A stretch of 64,000 bases of DNA from G963677445 sp963677445 (lineage in GTDB: Bacteria; Bacteroidota; Ignavibacteria; Ignavibacteriales; Melioribacteraceae). The stretch is from the NCBI GenBank assembly GCA_963677445.2, contig CAXXGF010000070.1, positions 25,535 to 89,534 of the forward strand, written 5' to 3'. The first letter of the stretch is position 1. Each line of letters begins with the position of its first letter. The notes beneath the pieces were generated by a model. The model was not told where the DNA came from, searched no databases, and saw nothing but the letters and a program-made list of their open reading frames with translations. The position numbers were made by a program, and so were the translations under genes. Positions 36,745-45,206 of this stretch are shown here, one piece after another.

Positions 36745-37869
36745 TTATCTCAAGAGTTCAGCGCTGATCAGATAATTGGAAATTTCCGCCGCTACCTTTT
36801 CCGCGCCCGGTTTATTAAAATGGCAGTCATCGTAAAAGACCGATGTATTCTTTGCAAGTCTGCCCGCGAGGTCAAAAACTGTCGCGCCATTTGCCACGCA
36901 GGTTTCGGTTAATATTCGATTATAATTATCCATCATTTTTTCCAGGGCTTCAAATGAATAATAAACACTGCTCTTCACCTGGTCTTCACCCTTCCAGCCG
37001 AACCAGCAGAGAATTTTTTCGAAGTCAGACATTTCGGAATTCCACAACACCGGCTGGGTCAGGAATAAAATATTTACGTTTGATTCCTTCGCGGCTTTTA
37101 TCATCCCCCTGGTATTTGAAGCATATTTATTAAGATTTTGCGCAAAGTCCTGTGGGATTTCATCTGTTATTTTGGCATTCCCGCGGTTTGCGCGCCAGGG
37201 AGAATAGCTGGAACCTGTTCTGTCTTGCGATAGATATTTTTCTCCCGGCCGCCGGAAAAACTTTCTGATCAGCCTGTAGATGTTTGTTTTTTTCAGGGGT
37301 GAAAGATTTTCTTTGGGAGGAAAAGAATAAAATGCCCCCGAAAGAAGTTTGTCATGACTTATTTTTTCACCCGAAGCAAGATCGCGCTGCAAATCATTAA
37401 TTCCCTGCATTATAATTATCAGTCCGATATTGGGATGCTGCTTCAGTAATTTTTCTGTCTGAAGCAGATGATGTGAAGAATTAAGCCCGCTTCTGCCCCC
37501 GTTAAGAACTTTTATTTTCATTTGGGGGCGCTTCGCCCGGAGAGACTTTTCAAGCAAAGCTGTCCAGGTTTCATCCTGATCGAGGTAGAGACATTCTGTT
37601 GTGCTGCCGCCCAGCGCGAGTATGAGAAAGTCATCATCGCTGATATCCTCACTATTCCTGAAACCTTCCCGGTTGGTGATAAAATTTGATTTAAAGGAAA
37701 CTCCGGGCATAACTGAAGGATCGGGAAAAAACTGTTCATCGAGCCCCGGCGGCCAGATATAATAGCGTTCAGGGAAAATATATCCCAGGGTGATTTCCAC
37801 TATAGCCAGTCCGGTTAAAAGGGAAATAACTACTAAAAATATATTCTGCAGGAATCTTTTATTTCGCAT
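36745..37869 (-). CDS. SGNH/GDSL-family hydrolase
   Basis: 374 aa with an N-terminal membrane segment (about 8-29). Block I is ALGGSTTE (Ser89 nucleophile), block II has the Gly in NGGRSGLNS, block III is MQGINDL and block V is DDCHFNKPGAE. The active site therefore faces the periplasm. The family includes lipases, acetyl-esterases and glycan O-acetylesterases. Divergently transcribed from the GNAT gene at 37946. Confidence 0.85.
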   Translation of the reverse strand: MRNKRFLQNIFLVVISLLTGLAIVEITLGYIFPERYYIWPPGLDEQFFPDPSVMPGVSFKSNFITNREGFRNSEDISDDDFLILALGGSTTECLYLDQDETWTALLEKSLRAKRPQMKIKVLNGGRSGLNSSHHLLQTEKLLKQHPNIGLIIIMQGINDLQRDLASGEKISHDKLLSGAFYSFPPKENLSPLKKTNIYRLIRKFFRRPGEKYLSQDRTGSSYSPWRANRGNAKITDEIPQDFAQNLNKYASNTRGMIKAAKESNVNILFLTQPVLWNSEMSDFEKILCWFGWKGEDQVKSSVYYSFEALEKMMDNYNRILTETCVANGATVFDLAGRLAKNTSVFYDDCHFNKPGAEKVAAEISNYLISAELLR

Positions 37870-37945
37870 AAAGGAAAAAATGAACAGGGATTTTTATAAT
37901 TTTGACAATTAAATTCTATTTCGAAAAGTAAATTACTGATTTTTT

Positions 37946-38542
37946 ATGTCATTTAATATCAGGCCATATCACCCGAGCGATGTTTATTCCATTTTCAGAA
38001 TCTGCCTTCTTACAGGCGACAGCGGCAAAGACGCGAGCGCCGTTTACAAGGATCATGAGGTACTGGCACAGTTTTACGCCGCCCCCTATGTTCAGTTAGA
38101 ACCGGATATGTGTTTTACCGTTACAAATAATGAAAAACCATGCGGTTATATTATCGGCGCGAAAGATACTAAATCCTTTCATGAAAGGATGGAAAAGGAA
38201 TGGCTGCCTGTCCTCAGGTTGAGATATCCGAAACCCGCTGCGGATGATCAATCGCGGGACGCCCGCATAATCCGCCTGATTCACAATCCCCCTCCGTTTA
38301 AAGAAGAACTCGCGGATTACCCGGCTCATTTACATATTGATATGCTGCCGGAAGCGCAGGGGCAGGGACTTGGCCGCAAACTGATAAACACCTTTGCCGG
38401 GAAAGTTCGCTCACTTGGTTTACCCGCGTTCCATCTTGAAGTGGGCAAGAAAAATGAAAACGCCATCGGGTTTTACCAAAAGGTGGGATTCCACATAATC
38501 AGGGAATATGAATTTTCAATCGCCTTTGGGATGAAAATTTAG
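37946..38542 (+). CDS. GNAT acetyltransferase
   Basis: 198 aa. The acetyl-CoA site is LPEAQGQGLGRKLI and the C-terminal strand is GFYQKVGFHIIREYEFSIA. An insertion around residues 65-115 is longer than in most GNATs and resembles the N-acetylglucosaminidase-associated (OGA-type) group. A decayed copy of its last 25 codons lies at 39162-39239. The stop is followed 2 nt later by a TATACG-type operator array. Confidence 0.82.
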   Translation: MSFNIRPYHPSDVYSIFRICLLTGDSGKDASAVYKDHEVLAQFYAAPYVQLEPDMCFTVTNNEKPCGYIIGAKDTKSFHERMEKEWLPVLRLRYPKPAADDQSRDARIIRLIHNPPPFKEELADYPAHLHIDMLPEAQGQGLGRKLINTFAGKVRSLGLPAFHLEVGKKNENAIGFYQKVGFHIIREYEFSIAFGMKI

Positions 38543-38544
38543 GA

Positions 38545-38596
38545 TATACGATGGCATCGTATAGAATCGTGAGATATTATACGATGCTATCAAATA
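38545..38596 (-). promoter_or_regulatory. Orphan double-palindrome promoter (13/20/13), copy 1
   Basis: TATACG (38545), CGTATA (38558), TATACG (38578) and a weakened CAAATA (38591) have spacings 13, 20 and 13, identical to 39242 and 40477. On the minus strand TATAAT lies between the two palindromes. No gene is placed to use it; it abuts the GNAT stop. It is probably a relic. Confidence 0.55.
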
Positions 38597-38599
38597 GTT

Positions 38600-38905
38600 T
38601 CATCTCTCATAAATGATTTCTCCCTGTTCGATCTCCCGCATAAAACTACCGCCCGGGTTTTGCTTTAGCGGAATTATATCTATCGGAATTCTTTTGCTGA
38701 TTTCCCTGGTCAGCTTCCGGTATTTCATTGATAACGGCAGGTAATTTTCATCACTGTTCTGGAATATCGCGATGTCAATATCCGCGGGAGAATCCGATGT
38801 ATTGAATGAACCGAAAACAACTATTTTATATATCTCATTTTGTGTTGAAAGCCTGTCCCTGATTTCACGAATTAATTCATTTTTATCTTTTTTTATCAAC
38901 GTCAT
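38600..38905 (-). CDS. MNT-type nucleotidyltransferase
   Basis: 101 aa. The nucleotidyltransferase motif is VVFGSFNTSDSPADIDIAIF (GSF, then DID). Minimal nucleotidyltransferases usually pair with a HEPN-domain gene as a toxin-antitoxin module (MNT modifies the HEPN toxin). No HEPN gene is seen next to it, so it is an orphan or a remnant of such a pair. Confidence 0.82.
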   Translation of the reverse strand: MTLIKKDKNELIREIRDRLSTQNEIYKIVVFGSFNTSDSPADIDIAIFQNSDENYLPLSMKYRKLTREISKRIPIDIIPLKQNPGGSFMREIEQGEIIYER

Positions 38906-38975
38906 TTTTCGGTTTCCGATAATTTTGCAACCAGGATAAAAATATAAAATATAAAAACAACCAACAATATTTTTC

Positions 38976-39070
38976 TAACGATTCTTCGGAATAACAACCG
39001 GGATCACCTTCTCTTGTTTTTAATACCCTGAAACAGACGCTAAGAGTAATAAATTTGTTCACTCATTCAT
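38976..39070 (-). pseudogene. Decayed C-terminal fragment of a PIN-domain gene
   Basis: Similar to the end of the PIN gene at 40613-41038: both end VIPVVIPxxR when read without frame (CGGAATAACAACCGG on the plus strand in both). Stops and frameshifts break the reading. It is a degraded duplicate. Confidence 0.65.
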
Positions 39071-39161
39071 AGAATACATACATTCATCATTTTTGTTGAA
39101 TTTTTTTTTGCTCAATACCCGAAATTCAATTTCCTTTTTTTCAGAAAGAGTTCTGAATTCC

Positions 39162-39239
39162 AACGAATGCCACAAGAAGGCAGGATTCCATATTATCCGG
39201 GAATATGAATTTTCAATCGCTTTCGGGATGAAGGTTTAG
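39162..39239 (+). pseudogene. Decayed C-terminal fragment of the GNAT gene
   Basis: Encodes 25 codons, with GFHIIREYEFSIAFGMK identical to the end of 37946-38542, and a short deletion in front. It is followed 2 nt later by the same operator array as the intact gene. The duplication thus covered gene end plus operator. Confidence 0.75.
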
Positions 39240-39241
39240 GA

Positions 39242-39293
39242 TATACGATGGTATCGTATACTTATTAGTAATATTATATGTTAATAACGTATA
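39242..39293 (-). promoter_or_regulatory. Orphan double-palindrome promoter (13/20/13), copy 2
   Basis: TATACG (39242), CGTATA (39255), TATATG (39275), CGTATA (39288). It has the same spacing as 38545 and 40477, with TATAAT on the minus strand in the 14-bp spacer. It lies between the GNAT fragment and the stop of the ATPase gene, so no intact gene follows it. Confidence 0.6.
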
Positions 39294-39295
39294 GT

Positions 39296-40468
39296 TTATA
39301 TACGTTCAAGCAGATAAAGCTTCTCAACTGAATCAATAAGTTCCCGTGTGGATGCAGGATAGGTGTAAAATAAATCTTTTTGTTTTCCCGTCATTTCCGA
39401 ATAAAATTTCGCTTCGATTAGTTTTTTATCTTCGGTATAAAAATCAATCTCAATACCACCTTCATTAAGGTAATACAGCTGCTTTTTAGGTCGGAGTTTG
39501 AGATATATGTAATTTTCAAAATAACTGCCAAGATCCCGTTTCCCCTGGAAAATGTACATTATTCCTAAATCGCATGCGTAAAGTTTTTTGGCTGAGAGCA
39601 GAATTTGATTTGTTTTACCCCATCGGGGCAGAAGATGAACCAGGAATGTTGATTCGAAATAATCGAGGTACCGGCGCGAAGTGTCGGGAGAAACTGACAA
39701 AATTTTTCCGATCTTATTGATACTGGCAGATTTACCGCTTCTTTCCATCAACAGTGTAAAATAATCCCTTAGTAATTGATGATTTTTTATACTGTGAAAC
39801 GCGGCGATATCTTTTTGTATGATATCATCCACAAGTTCCATGAGATATTGACGGCTCGGTTTCAAAACATTTTCAGGGAGACCTCCTGTTTCAATATAAT
39901 CAAGAAAATAACTTTTTGTCAGTTGCGTATCTCTTTTTTTAATCTTTGTATTTGTGAAAAAGAGATATTCCTCAAAATCTAATGGTTGCACTTCCAGTGT
40001 ATAAGAGCGTCCGGTAAGAAATGCTTTTTTATCTTTCAATAGAGAAGCTGAAGAGGAGGACGCAAATATTTTTGCGTTTTGTGAATCAAAAATATTCTTA
40101 AGTTGAATTTGAAAGTCGGCTTTATAGGTAATCTCATCAAAAAAGAGGAATATTTTTTCCTCCCGTTTTATTTTATGAAGTTTCCTGAATTCATCTGTAA
40201 TTTCAAGAATATTAAATTTGCCCAGCAGATAATCATCCATACTAATATAAAGTATACGATTGGGCTTTATTTCCTTTGAAATTAATTCCTTTATAATCAA
40301 TTTCATCAGACTCGTTTTTCCAGCTCTTCTCAATCCCGAAAGAAAAACGATCCGGCGTGAGTAAATATGCTCCTGTAATACCCCGAGGTATTTTTCGCGG
40401 GAAAGCAAATCAATCGAATCTCCGGTTTCCTCCCACCAGGGATTATATTGGTATAAGATGTCATGCAT
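39296..40468 (-). CDS. DUF4143-type AAA ATPase
   Basis: 390 aa from the ATG at 40468 (MHDILYQYNPWW), taken because a start 8 codons earlier would lie inside the operator. Walker A is SGLRRAGKTSLM, Walker B is FLFFDEIT, and the sensor-like ASSSSASLL and GRSYTLEVQPLDFEEYL follow. The C-terminal DUF4143 part has a PDDEXK-like GIEIDFYTEDKKLIEAKF. The family is common in FCB bacteria and archaea; its function is unknown, with addiction or defence roles proposed. The promoter is a double-palindrome operator. Confidence 0.85.
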   Translation of the reverse strand: MHDILYQYNPWWEETGDSIDLLSREKYLGVLQEHIYSRRIVFLSGLRRAGKTSLMKLIIKELISKEIKPNRILYISMDDYLLGKFNILEITDEFRKLHKIKREEKIFLFFDEITYKADFQIQLKNIFDSQNAKIFASSSSASLLKDKKAFLTGRSYTLEVQPLDFEEYLFFTNTKIKKRDTQLTKSYFLDYIETGGLPENVLKPSRQYLMELVDDIIQKDIAAFHSIKNHQLLRDYFTLLMERSGKSASINKIGKILSVSPDTSRRYLDYFESTFLVHLLPRWGKTNQILLSAKKLYACDLGIMYIFQGKRDLGSYFENYIYLKLRPKKQLYYLNEGGIEIDFYTEDKKLIEAKFYSEMTGKQKDLFYTYPASTRELIDSVEKLYLLERI

Positions 40469-40476
40469 AACACAAA

Positions 40477-40528
40477 TATACGACACTGTCATATAATTTA
40501 CAAAAATATTATATGATTATAACGTATA
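40477..40528 (-). promoter_or_regulatory. Double-palindrome promoter of the DUF4143 ATPase (13/20/13)
   Basis: TATACG (40477), CATATA (40490), TATATG (40510), CGTATA (40523), a dyad centred near 40503. On the minus strand TATAAT falls between the palindromes and the ATPase ATG follows within about 10 nt of the last site. A repressor bound at both palindromes would cover the -10 box and the start of the transcript. Confidence 0.65.
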
Positions 40529-40612
40529 TATTGGAATGGAATCTCATTTTCCCGGTACGCTACTCTAAATTAATACACCCTCAAAAGCCCTGAGGATAAG
40601 CTTGGATATTCG

Positions 40613-41038
40613 TTAACGATCCGTCGGAATAACAACCGGTATCACATTTTTCTTATTTTTTCTATACACTCTGAAATCGGAATCAAGAGTAAGAATAATA
40701 CTCCCTGATATTTGTTCGCTCATTCTGATAAGGGACGCGTCTGCCAGTGACGCCGGGACGTTTTTATATTTATCGGTTAAGTACTGAAGTTGCTCAATTT
40801 CATTTTTCATCATAAAAGGAATTTTTATCAGGTCCATATCAATTAGTTTGAGAATCTTTCCTACCCCATCTTTTGTATTATTTAACAGAAAACATGTTTC
40901 GGTTATTACCGGTTCACAGCTATAAAAAGGAGGCGGATAAGAGGCGAACTGCTCAATAGCCCATTTATGATAATGATCTCTTTTGTTAAGGAACGCGACG
41001 AGAGGCCCTGTATCAACAATAACCTGTTTTTTTATCAT
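40613..41038 (-). CDS. PIN-domain toxin (VapC-like)
   Basis: 141 aa. PIN-type acidic residues occur in VDTGPLVAFLNKRD (Asp9 and Asp18 region), CEPVITETCFLL (Glu), and SLADASLIRMSEQ and TLDSDFRVYRK (Asp pair). PIN toxins are RNases that cleave tRNA or rRNA. Its start overlaps the upstream antitoxin gene by 4 bp (ATGA). A decayed copy of its end lies at 38976-39070. Confidence 0.88.
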   Translation of the reverse strand: MIKKQVIVDTGPLVAFLNKRDHYHKWAIEQFASYPPPFYSCEPVITETCFLLNNTKDGVGKILKLIDMDLIKIPFMMKNEIEQLQYLTDKYKNVPASLADASLIRMSEQISGSIILTLDSDFRVYRKNKKNVIPVVIPTDR

Positions 41039-41274
41039 TTACCCAAATCATCCAAATATTTTTTATTGGTTGAAAGATCTTCCGGGCCCTCTTCACTTCC
41101 GGCAAAATCTCCGGCAATATCAAGAAATGAACCTTCAAACCGAAAATCCTCTTTTTCCAAATATTCCAGTAATGCGGTCCGGACTATTTCCGATTTACTG
41201 ACTCCTTTGTTGACAGAATACGCCTGGAGTTTTTCCTTAACAACCTGTGGAATTTTAATAGTAATATTATACAT
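41035..41274 (-). CDS. Ribbon-helix-helix antitoxin
   Basis: 79 aa. The N-terminal part ITIKIPQVVKEKLQAYSVNKGVSKSEIVRTALLEYL (split here into its strand and two helices) is a ribbon-helix-helix DNA-binding fold; the acidic C-terminal tail (SEEGPEDLSTNKKYLDDLG) would block the PIN active site. It pairs with the toxin at 40613-41038 and probably represses the operon. Confidence 0.85.
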   Translation of the reverse strand: MYNITIKIPQVVKEKLQAYSVNKGVSKSEIVRTALLEYLEKEDFRFEGSFLDIAGDFAGSEEGPEDLSTNKKYLDDLGK

Positions 41275-42104
41275 TTCACATCCGTGTCTTACTTATCAGA
41301 ACGAAAGGTAATACAATTTCCCGAAATATTCAAATTAAATCCCCTGACCAGAATTCTAAACCGGATAAGCAAGTGCCACCAGGGAAATGCTAAACAATAA
41401 TAGTTATCATAAACCGGCTGAATCAGTAGTTTTAAGCTGCTTAATTGATAATGGATAATTGACAATTGATAATTCGAAGATAACTCCGGTTTTTAAATTG
41501 TGTTAAATATTCCTGTTAATCTCTTCTATCCCCGCAATCCTGTACTTTTATTTCGTTCTTATGCCGCAATTCTTCGGAAAAATTGCCCGTTTAAATAAGT
41601 TCAGAACTTATGACCCCTGGAAAAAAACAACTACATATGGAAATCTATTCTTAAAACAAATTATCGTATCGTTGACGCGCGTCCCGAAAATATTTGGATA
41701 ACTTATTGAATCGCAGGCTGTTACAAATGTATTTATTGTACTCCTGTGAAAAATTATGGTGTGCCTGACGGTACACTCATGATTTTGCGTTTACTTTTTT
41801 ACCAATATGATGTCCCTAACGGGACATAAATAAAAATTGCGGTAAAGGATTGCCCCGTAAGGAGAAAATATTGGTAGAAAAAAGAAGGTTACGTCCAGGT
41901 GTGCCGTCAGGTTCACCATATAACATACTTTGAATTATATTCCGCGCCTTAGGTGAGGAACGGAAGAGGTTTGATCTGCCTTATAAATGGGATATATATT
42001 TCCCGGAAATAGCGCCCCGGTGTTTACACAGAGAAATTTCCCCTCATTTCCCCTATATTCCTTAAATTTAAGGTAACATTTTTTAATAGCGAGGCAGAAA
42101 AGGT
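41275..42104. other. Long intergenic stretch (830 bp)
   Basis: Apart from the inverted-repeat element at 41758-41917 it contains CATAAACCGGCTGAATCAG (41412-41430), AATTGATAATGGATAATTGACAA-type AT repeats (41449-41472) and TAAATTGTGTTAAATATTCCTGTT (41493 on), which resembles 7250-7280. No gene was found on either strand. Confidence 0.5.
41758..41917. repeat. 160-bp MITE/REP-like inverted-repeat element
   Basis: The left end GGTGTGCCTGACGGTACAC ... TTTTTTACCAATAT is mirrored by the right end, which on the other strand reads GGTGAACCTGACGGCACACC ... TTTTTTCTACCAATAT. A CCCTAACGGG hairpin lies in the centre. Elements of this type (ACCAATATGATGTCCC) are common dispersed palindromes in Bacteroidota. 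No transposase inside. Confidence 0.65.
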
Positions 42105-43651
42105 ATGTCAGTAAATTTATTCAGAAATGTCTGGTTTGGATTGGTTCTTTTTATGATAGCCGGCCTTACCGGGTGCGCGATTTTTATGAGTTCGGTTGAG
42201 GAAGAACCGAAAGGAGAAGAAGAAAAAATCCCCGGGGTTATGAGAGAATTCAGGGGCGCGTGGGTTGCCACGGTAGCTAATATTGACTGGCCTTCAAAGC
42301 CGGGATTAACAACGGAGGAGCAGAAAGCGGAAGCGATCGCTATACTGGAAGCGGCCGATTCGATGAATCTTAACGCTGTAATATTCCAGGTGCGCCCGCA
42401 GTGTGACGCCCTCTACAAAAGTGATATTGAACCATGGTCCTATTACCTGACCGGGGAACAGGGAAAAAGGCCGTATCCTTATTATGATCCTCTTAATTTC
42501 TGGATTAAAGAATCTCACAACCGGGAATTGAACTGCATGCCTGGTTTAACCCTTACAGGGCTCATCACCCGGTCGGGGGTGAAATAAAGGAAACCTCAAT
42601 AGTTAAACAGAAACCTGACCTGGTAAGGCTTGTCGAGGGGAATTATCACTGGATGAATCCCGCCGATCCCCGCACACAGGATCACTCATTTAATGTTGTC
42701 ATGGATGTAGTGAAAAGATATGATATCGACGGCGTGCATTTTGATGACTATTTTTATCCTTATGGCGACGGCTCCTTCGAGGATGATTCACTCTGGACCG
42801 AATATCAGAAGATGGGAGGAGAACTAACCAGGGCCGACTGGCGGCGCGATCATGTCAACCGCTTCATTAAAAGGCTTTATGACGCCATTAAACAGGAAAA
42901 AATGTGGGTTAAATTCGGGATAAGCCCCTTTGGAATATGGCGTCCCGGCAACCCGGAATCAATCAGGGGATTTGACCAGTATAAGATGCTCTATGCCGAC
43001 GCTAAATTGTGGCTGAATCTCGGCTGGGTCGATTATTTTACTCCGCAGCTTTACTGGAATATCAACAGAATACCACAAAGTTTTCCTGTTCTCCTGAGCT
43101 GGTGGAACAGGGAGAATACTCTTCACAGAAACCTCTGGCCCGGAATGTACACCAGCCGCAACACCGGCAAAGAAGGAATTGATGAAATATTTAATGAGAT
43201 TATGGTTACACGCGGAATCGTTTATGAAGGACCGGGGCATATTCATTTCAGTATGAAACCGCTTCTGCATAACCGCGACAGCATTTCCACAGCCCTGAGA
43301 GAAGGACCTTATACCCACCGGGCTGTTGTTCCTCCTTCGCCCTGGCTCGATAATGAGGCTCCCGGCTCACCCGACATGAAGATAAAAGCGGGCGCTGACT
43401 CGCTCAGTATTAGCTGGACTCACAACAATGAGAAAGATGTTTTCAGATGGGCGCTGTATTTCAGAGCAAACGGAATATGGGATTATAAAGTCTTCAACCG
43501 GAAGGAAAGAAGCGCGGTTATTCCCGCTTACTTTATTCTTAATCAGGGTGAAGAAAATGAGGAGCGGATATATATCGACCGGCTATGCCTGACAGCTTTC
43601 GACCGCACAGGAAATGAAAGCGCGAAAGAACCGGTCGCGATCACAAGATAA
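42105..43651 (+). pseudogene. GHL10/DUF187-type glycoside hydrolase lipoprotein with frameshift
   Basis: The reading frame breaks near 42529-42531: frame 1 ends at 42587 with a wrong tail, while frame 2 gives HAWFNPYRAHHPVGGE and continues to 43651. Adding one G (GAATTG to GAATTGG) gives ELELHAWFNPYRA, the family motif. The lipobox is LTGC (Cys24). REFRGAWVATVANIDWP, AVIFQVRPQCDALY, IDGVHFDDYFYP and GISPFGIWRPGNP are GHL10 signatures. A C-terminal fibronectin-like region follows. Repaired length is 515 aa. It is an outer envelope glycosidase, real or lost. Confidence 0.85.
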
Positions 43652-43673
43652 AAATTCAGATTGGCGTCCCGGA

Positions 43674-43735
43674 ATAACACCGGCCTTCGGGCCGGTGTTC
43701 TGGGGATCGCAATAGTTGCAGGGCTTAGCCCAAAA
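43674..43735. repeat. REP-like element with perfect hairpin AACACCGGCC
   Basis: AACACCGGCC and GGCCGGTGTT pair across a small loop around TTCGG; GGGCTTAGCCC follows. It shares its two modules with 11309-11370. It lies in the gap after the GHL10 gene, where it could also act as a terminator, but no T-run follows. Confidence 0.6.
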
Positions 43736-43765
43736 TCACACTTATTTATTGTTGGGGATATTTGC

Positions 43766-44257
43766 ATGGATAGAATTACGATAAGAAACGCCCGCCCGGA
43801 TGATCTTGACAGATGCCGCGAAATTGAGAATCTCTGTTTTCTCCCCTCTGAAGCCGCTTCCGAAGAGAGGATTCAAATCAGAATAAACAATTATCCCGAA
43901 GGTTTTTTTGTCGCCCTCGAAGCTGATGTCATTGTCGGGCATATCAACAGCGGAGCTACAAATAAAGATGATATTTCAGATGAAGAATTCAAGGGACTTA
44001 CAGGGCACGAACCGGAAGGGAAAAACATCGTGATATTTTCACTCGCGGTTCATCCTGATTACCAGGGAAAAGGTATTTCGGGAAAATTGCTTCATCATTT
44101 TATCAGTGAATCTGAGAGAATGGGTAAGGAAAAGATACTGCTGTTATGTAAAGATCACCTGCTGAAGTATTATGAGAAGTATGGATTTAAAGATAACGGC
44201 CTTTCAGCCTCATCCCACGGCGGCTTTGAATGGCATGAGATGGCGAGAAATATCTGA
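43766..44257 (+). CDS. GNAT acetyltransferase
   Basis: 163 aa from the ATG at 43766 (MDRITIRNARPDDLDRCREIE), chosen over a longer frame that would run through the repeat. The acetyl-CoA loop is VHPDYQGKGISGKLL and LLKYYEKYGF is the C-terminal strand. The layout resembles the arylalkylamine/serotonin acetyltransferase-like bacterial GNATs. The substrate is unknown. Confidence 0.8.
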   Translation: MDRITIRNARPDDLDRCREIENLCFLPSEAASEERIQIRINNYPEGFFVALEADVIVGHINSGATNKDDISDEEFKGLTGHEPEGKNIVIFSLAVHPDYQGKGISGKLLHHFISESERMGKEKILLLCKDHLLKYYEKYGFKDNGLSASSHGGFEWHEMARNI

Positions 44258-44417
44258 TCAGAATCAGGAGTTCTGAATTTCTTCGATTTATTGTTGAAAC
44301 TCAGTAAACCACACTCCCATACAGTTGCTCAAACCTTCAAAACTGCAAACTACAGCTTGATTATTTTGTGAGCTATCTCTATTTTGTGAAAACTTTTTGT
44401 GATACAAAAGGAGATCG

Positions 44418-44746
44418 ATGAGCAGCTATAAGGAACAATTGGAAAATATGATTCTTTGATCGCGCGATGTGATAGGTATGAGCGGAAGGGGAAAAATATG
44501 ATCTATACTTCAGTGAACGGCCACATGTTTTCCATCCTGAATAAAGATGGTGAAACAGGGATACGTTTCTCCAAAGAGACTCAGAAAGAGTATATGGAGA
44601 AATATGACTCAACCCTGTTCAAATCATATAACGCGGTTATGAGAGGTTATATTCTTATTACCGAAAAAATGCCGGAGGATGAAGAAAATGTAATCGGTCT
44701 GCTTAATGAAAGTTATGATTATGAAATGTCGCTTGACCCGAAGTAA
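44418..44746 (+). pseudogene. TfoX-like protein gene with frameshift
   Basis: An ATG at 44418 has a perfect AAGGAG upstream and reads MSSYKEQLENMI before a stop at 44457. The main domain continues in another frame: RYERKGKNMIYTSVNGHMFSIL ... SYDYEMSLDPK, which resembles TfoX N-terminal-domain-like small proteins. The total length, 329 nt, is one base off a multiple of three, so a one-base indel near 44450-44460 explains it. TfoX-type proteins are linked to competence regulation in some bacteria; this one is only distantly alike. Confidence 0.6.
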
Positions 44747-44775
44747 TTTTGGAAAATTCCCGGGAAATTAAAAAT

Positions 44776-45165
44776 ATGTCTGAAAAACAAATATCAAAGA
44801 AAATTCTTAGAGAAGATCATGAGCTGCCGGAAGTAACGGCGAAAGGGTGGCGTTATCATCATATCGGGATACCTACCGATATTCCCCGCCCGGGTGAAAG
44901 ATATATTCCCAAGCTGGGTATTTATGTATCGGGATTTGATACCAGTCCGTACGGTATAGAATGGATGCGCTTCGAGAAGGACTGCCCGATCTCCGAGCTT
45001 ATCAAAACTGTTCCCCATATCGCCTTTGTGGTCGACAATCTCGAAAAAGAGGTGGAGGGAAAAGAGATGCTGGCCGAAATCAATAGTCCCTCGGAAGGTG
45101 TAAAAGTTGCGATGATAATCGATAATGGCGCTCCCGTTGAGCTTATGGAATTCAGTAAAAAATAA
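44776..45165 (+). CDS. VOC-superfamily (glyoxalase/bleomycin-resistance) protein
   Basis: 129 aa from the ATG at 44776; an upstream TTG at 44749 is possible. WRYHHIGIPTDIP and VPHIAFVVDNLEKEVEGKEML are the two beta-alpha-beta starts of a VOC fold, and APVELMEF holds the usual Glu. Roles of this superfamily range from lactoylglutathione lyases to antibiotic binding; this one cannot be placed. It follows the TfoX-like gene closely and may be co-transcribed. Confidence 0.75.
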   Translation: MSEKQISKKILREDHELPEVTAKGWRYHHIGIPTDIPRPGERYIPKLGIYVSGFDTSPYGIEWMRFEKDCPISELIKTVPHIAFVVDNLEKEVEGKEMLAEINSPSEGVKVAMIIDNGAPVELMEFSKK

Positions 45166-45206
45166 AATTCAATTAAATATTACTCTTGTTAAAGGGAGTC
45201 GGGGTT

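Noticed and set aside
42500..42600. Programmed frameshift in the GHL10-type gene
   Set aside because: No slippery heptamer or stimulatory hairpin at the break; a single-base deletion explains it better.
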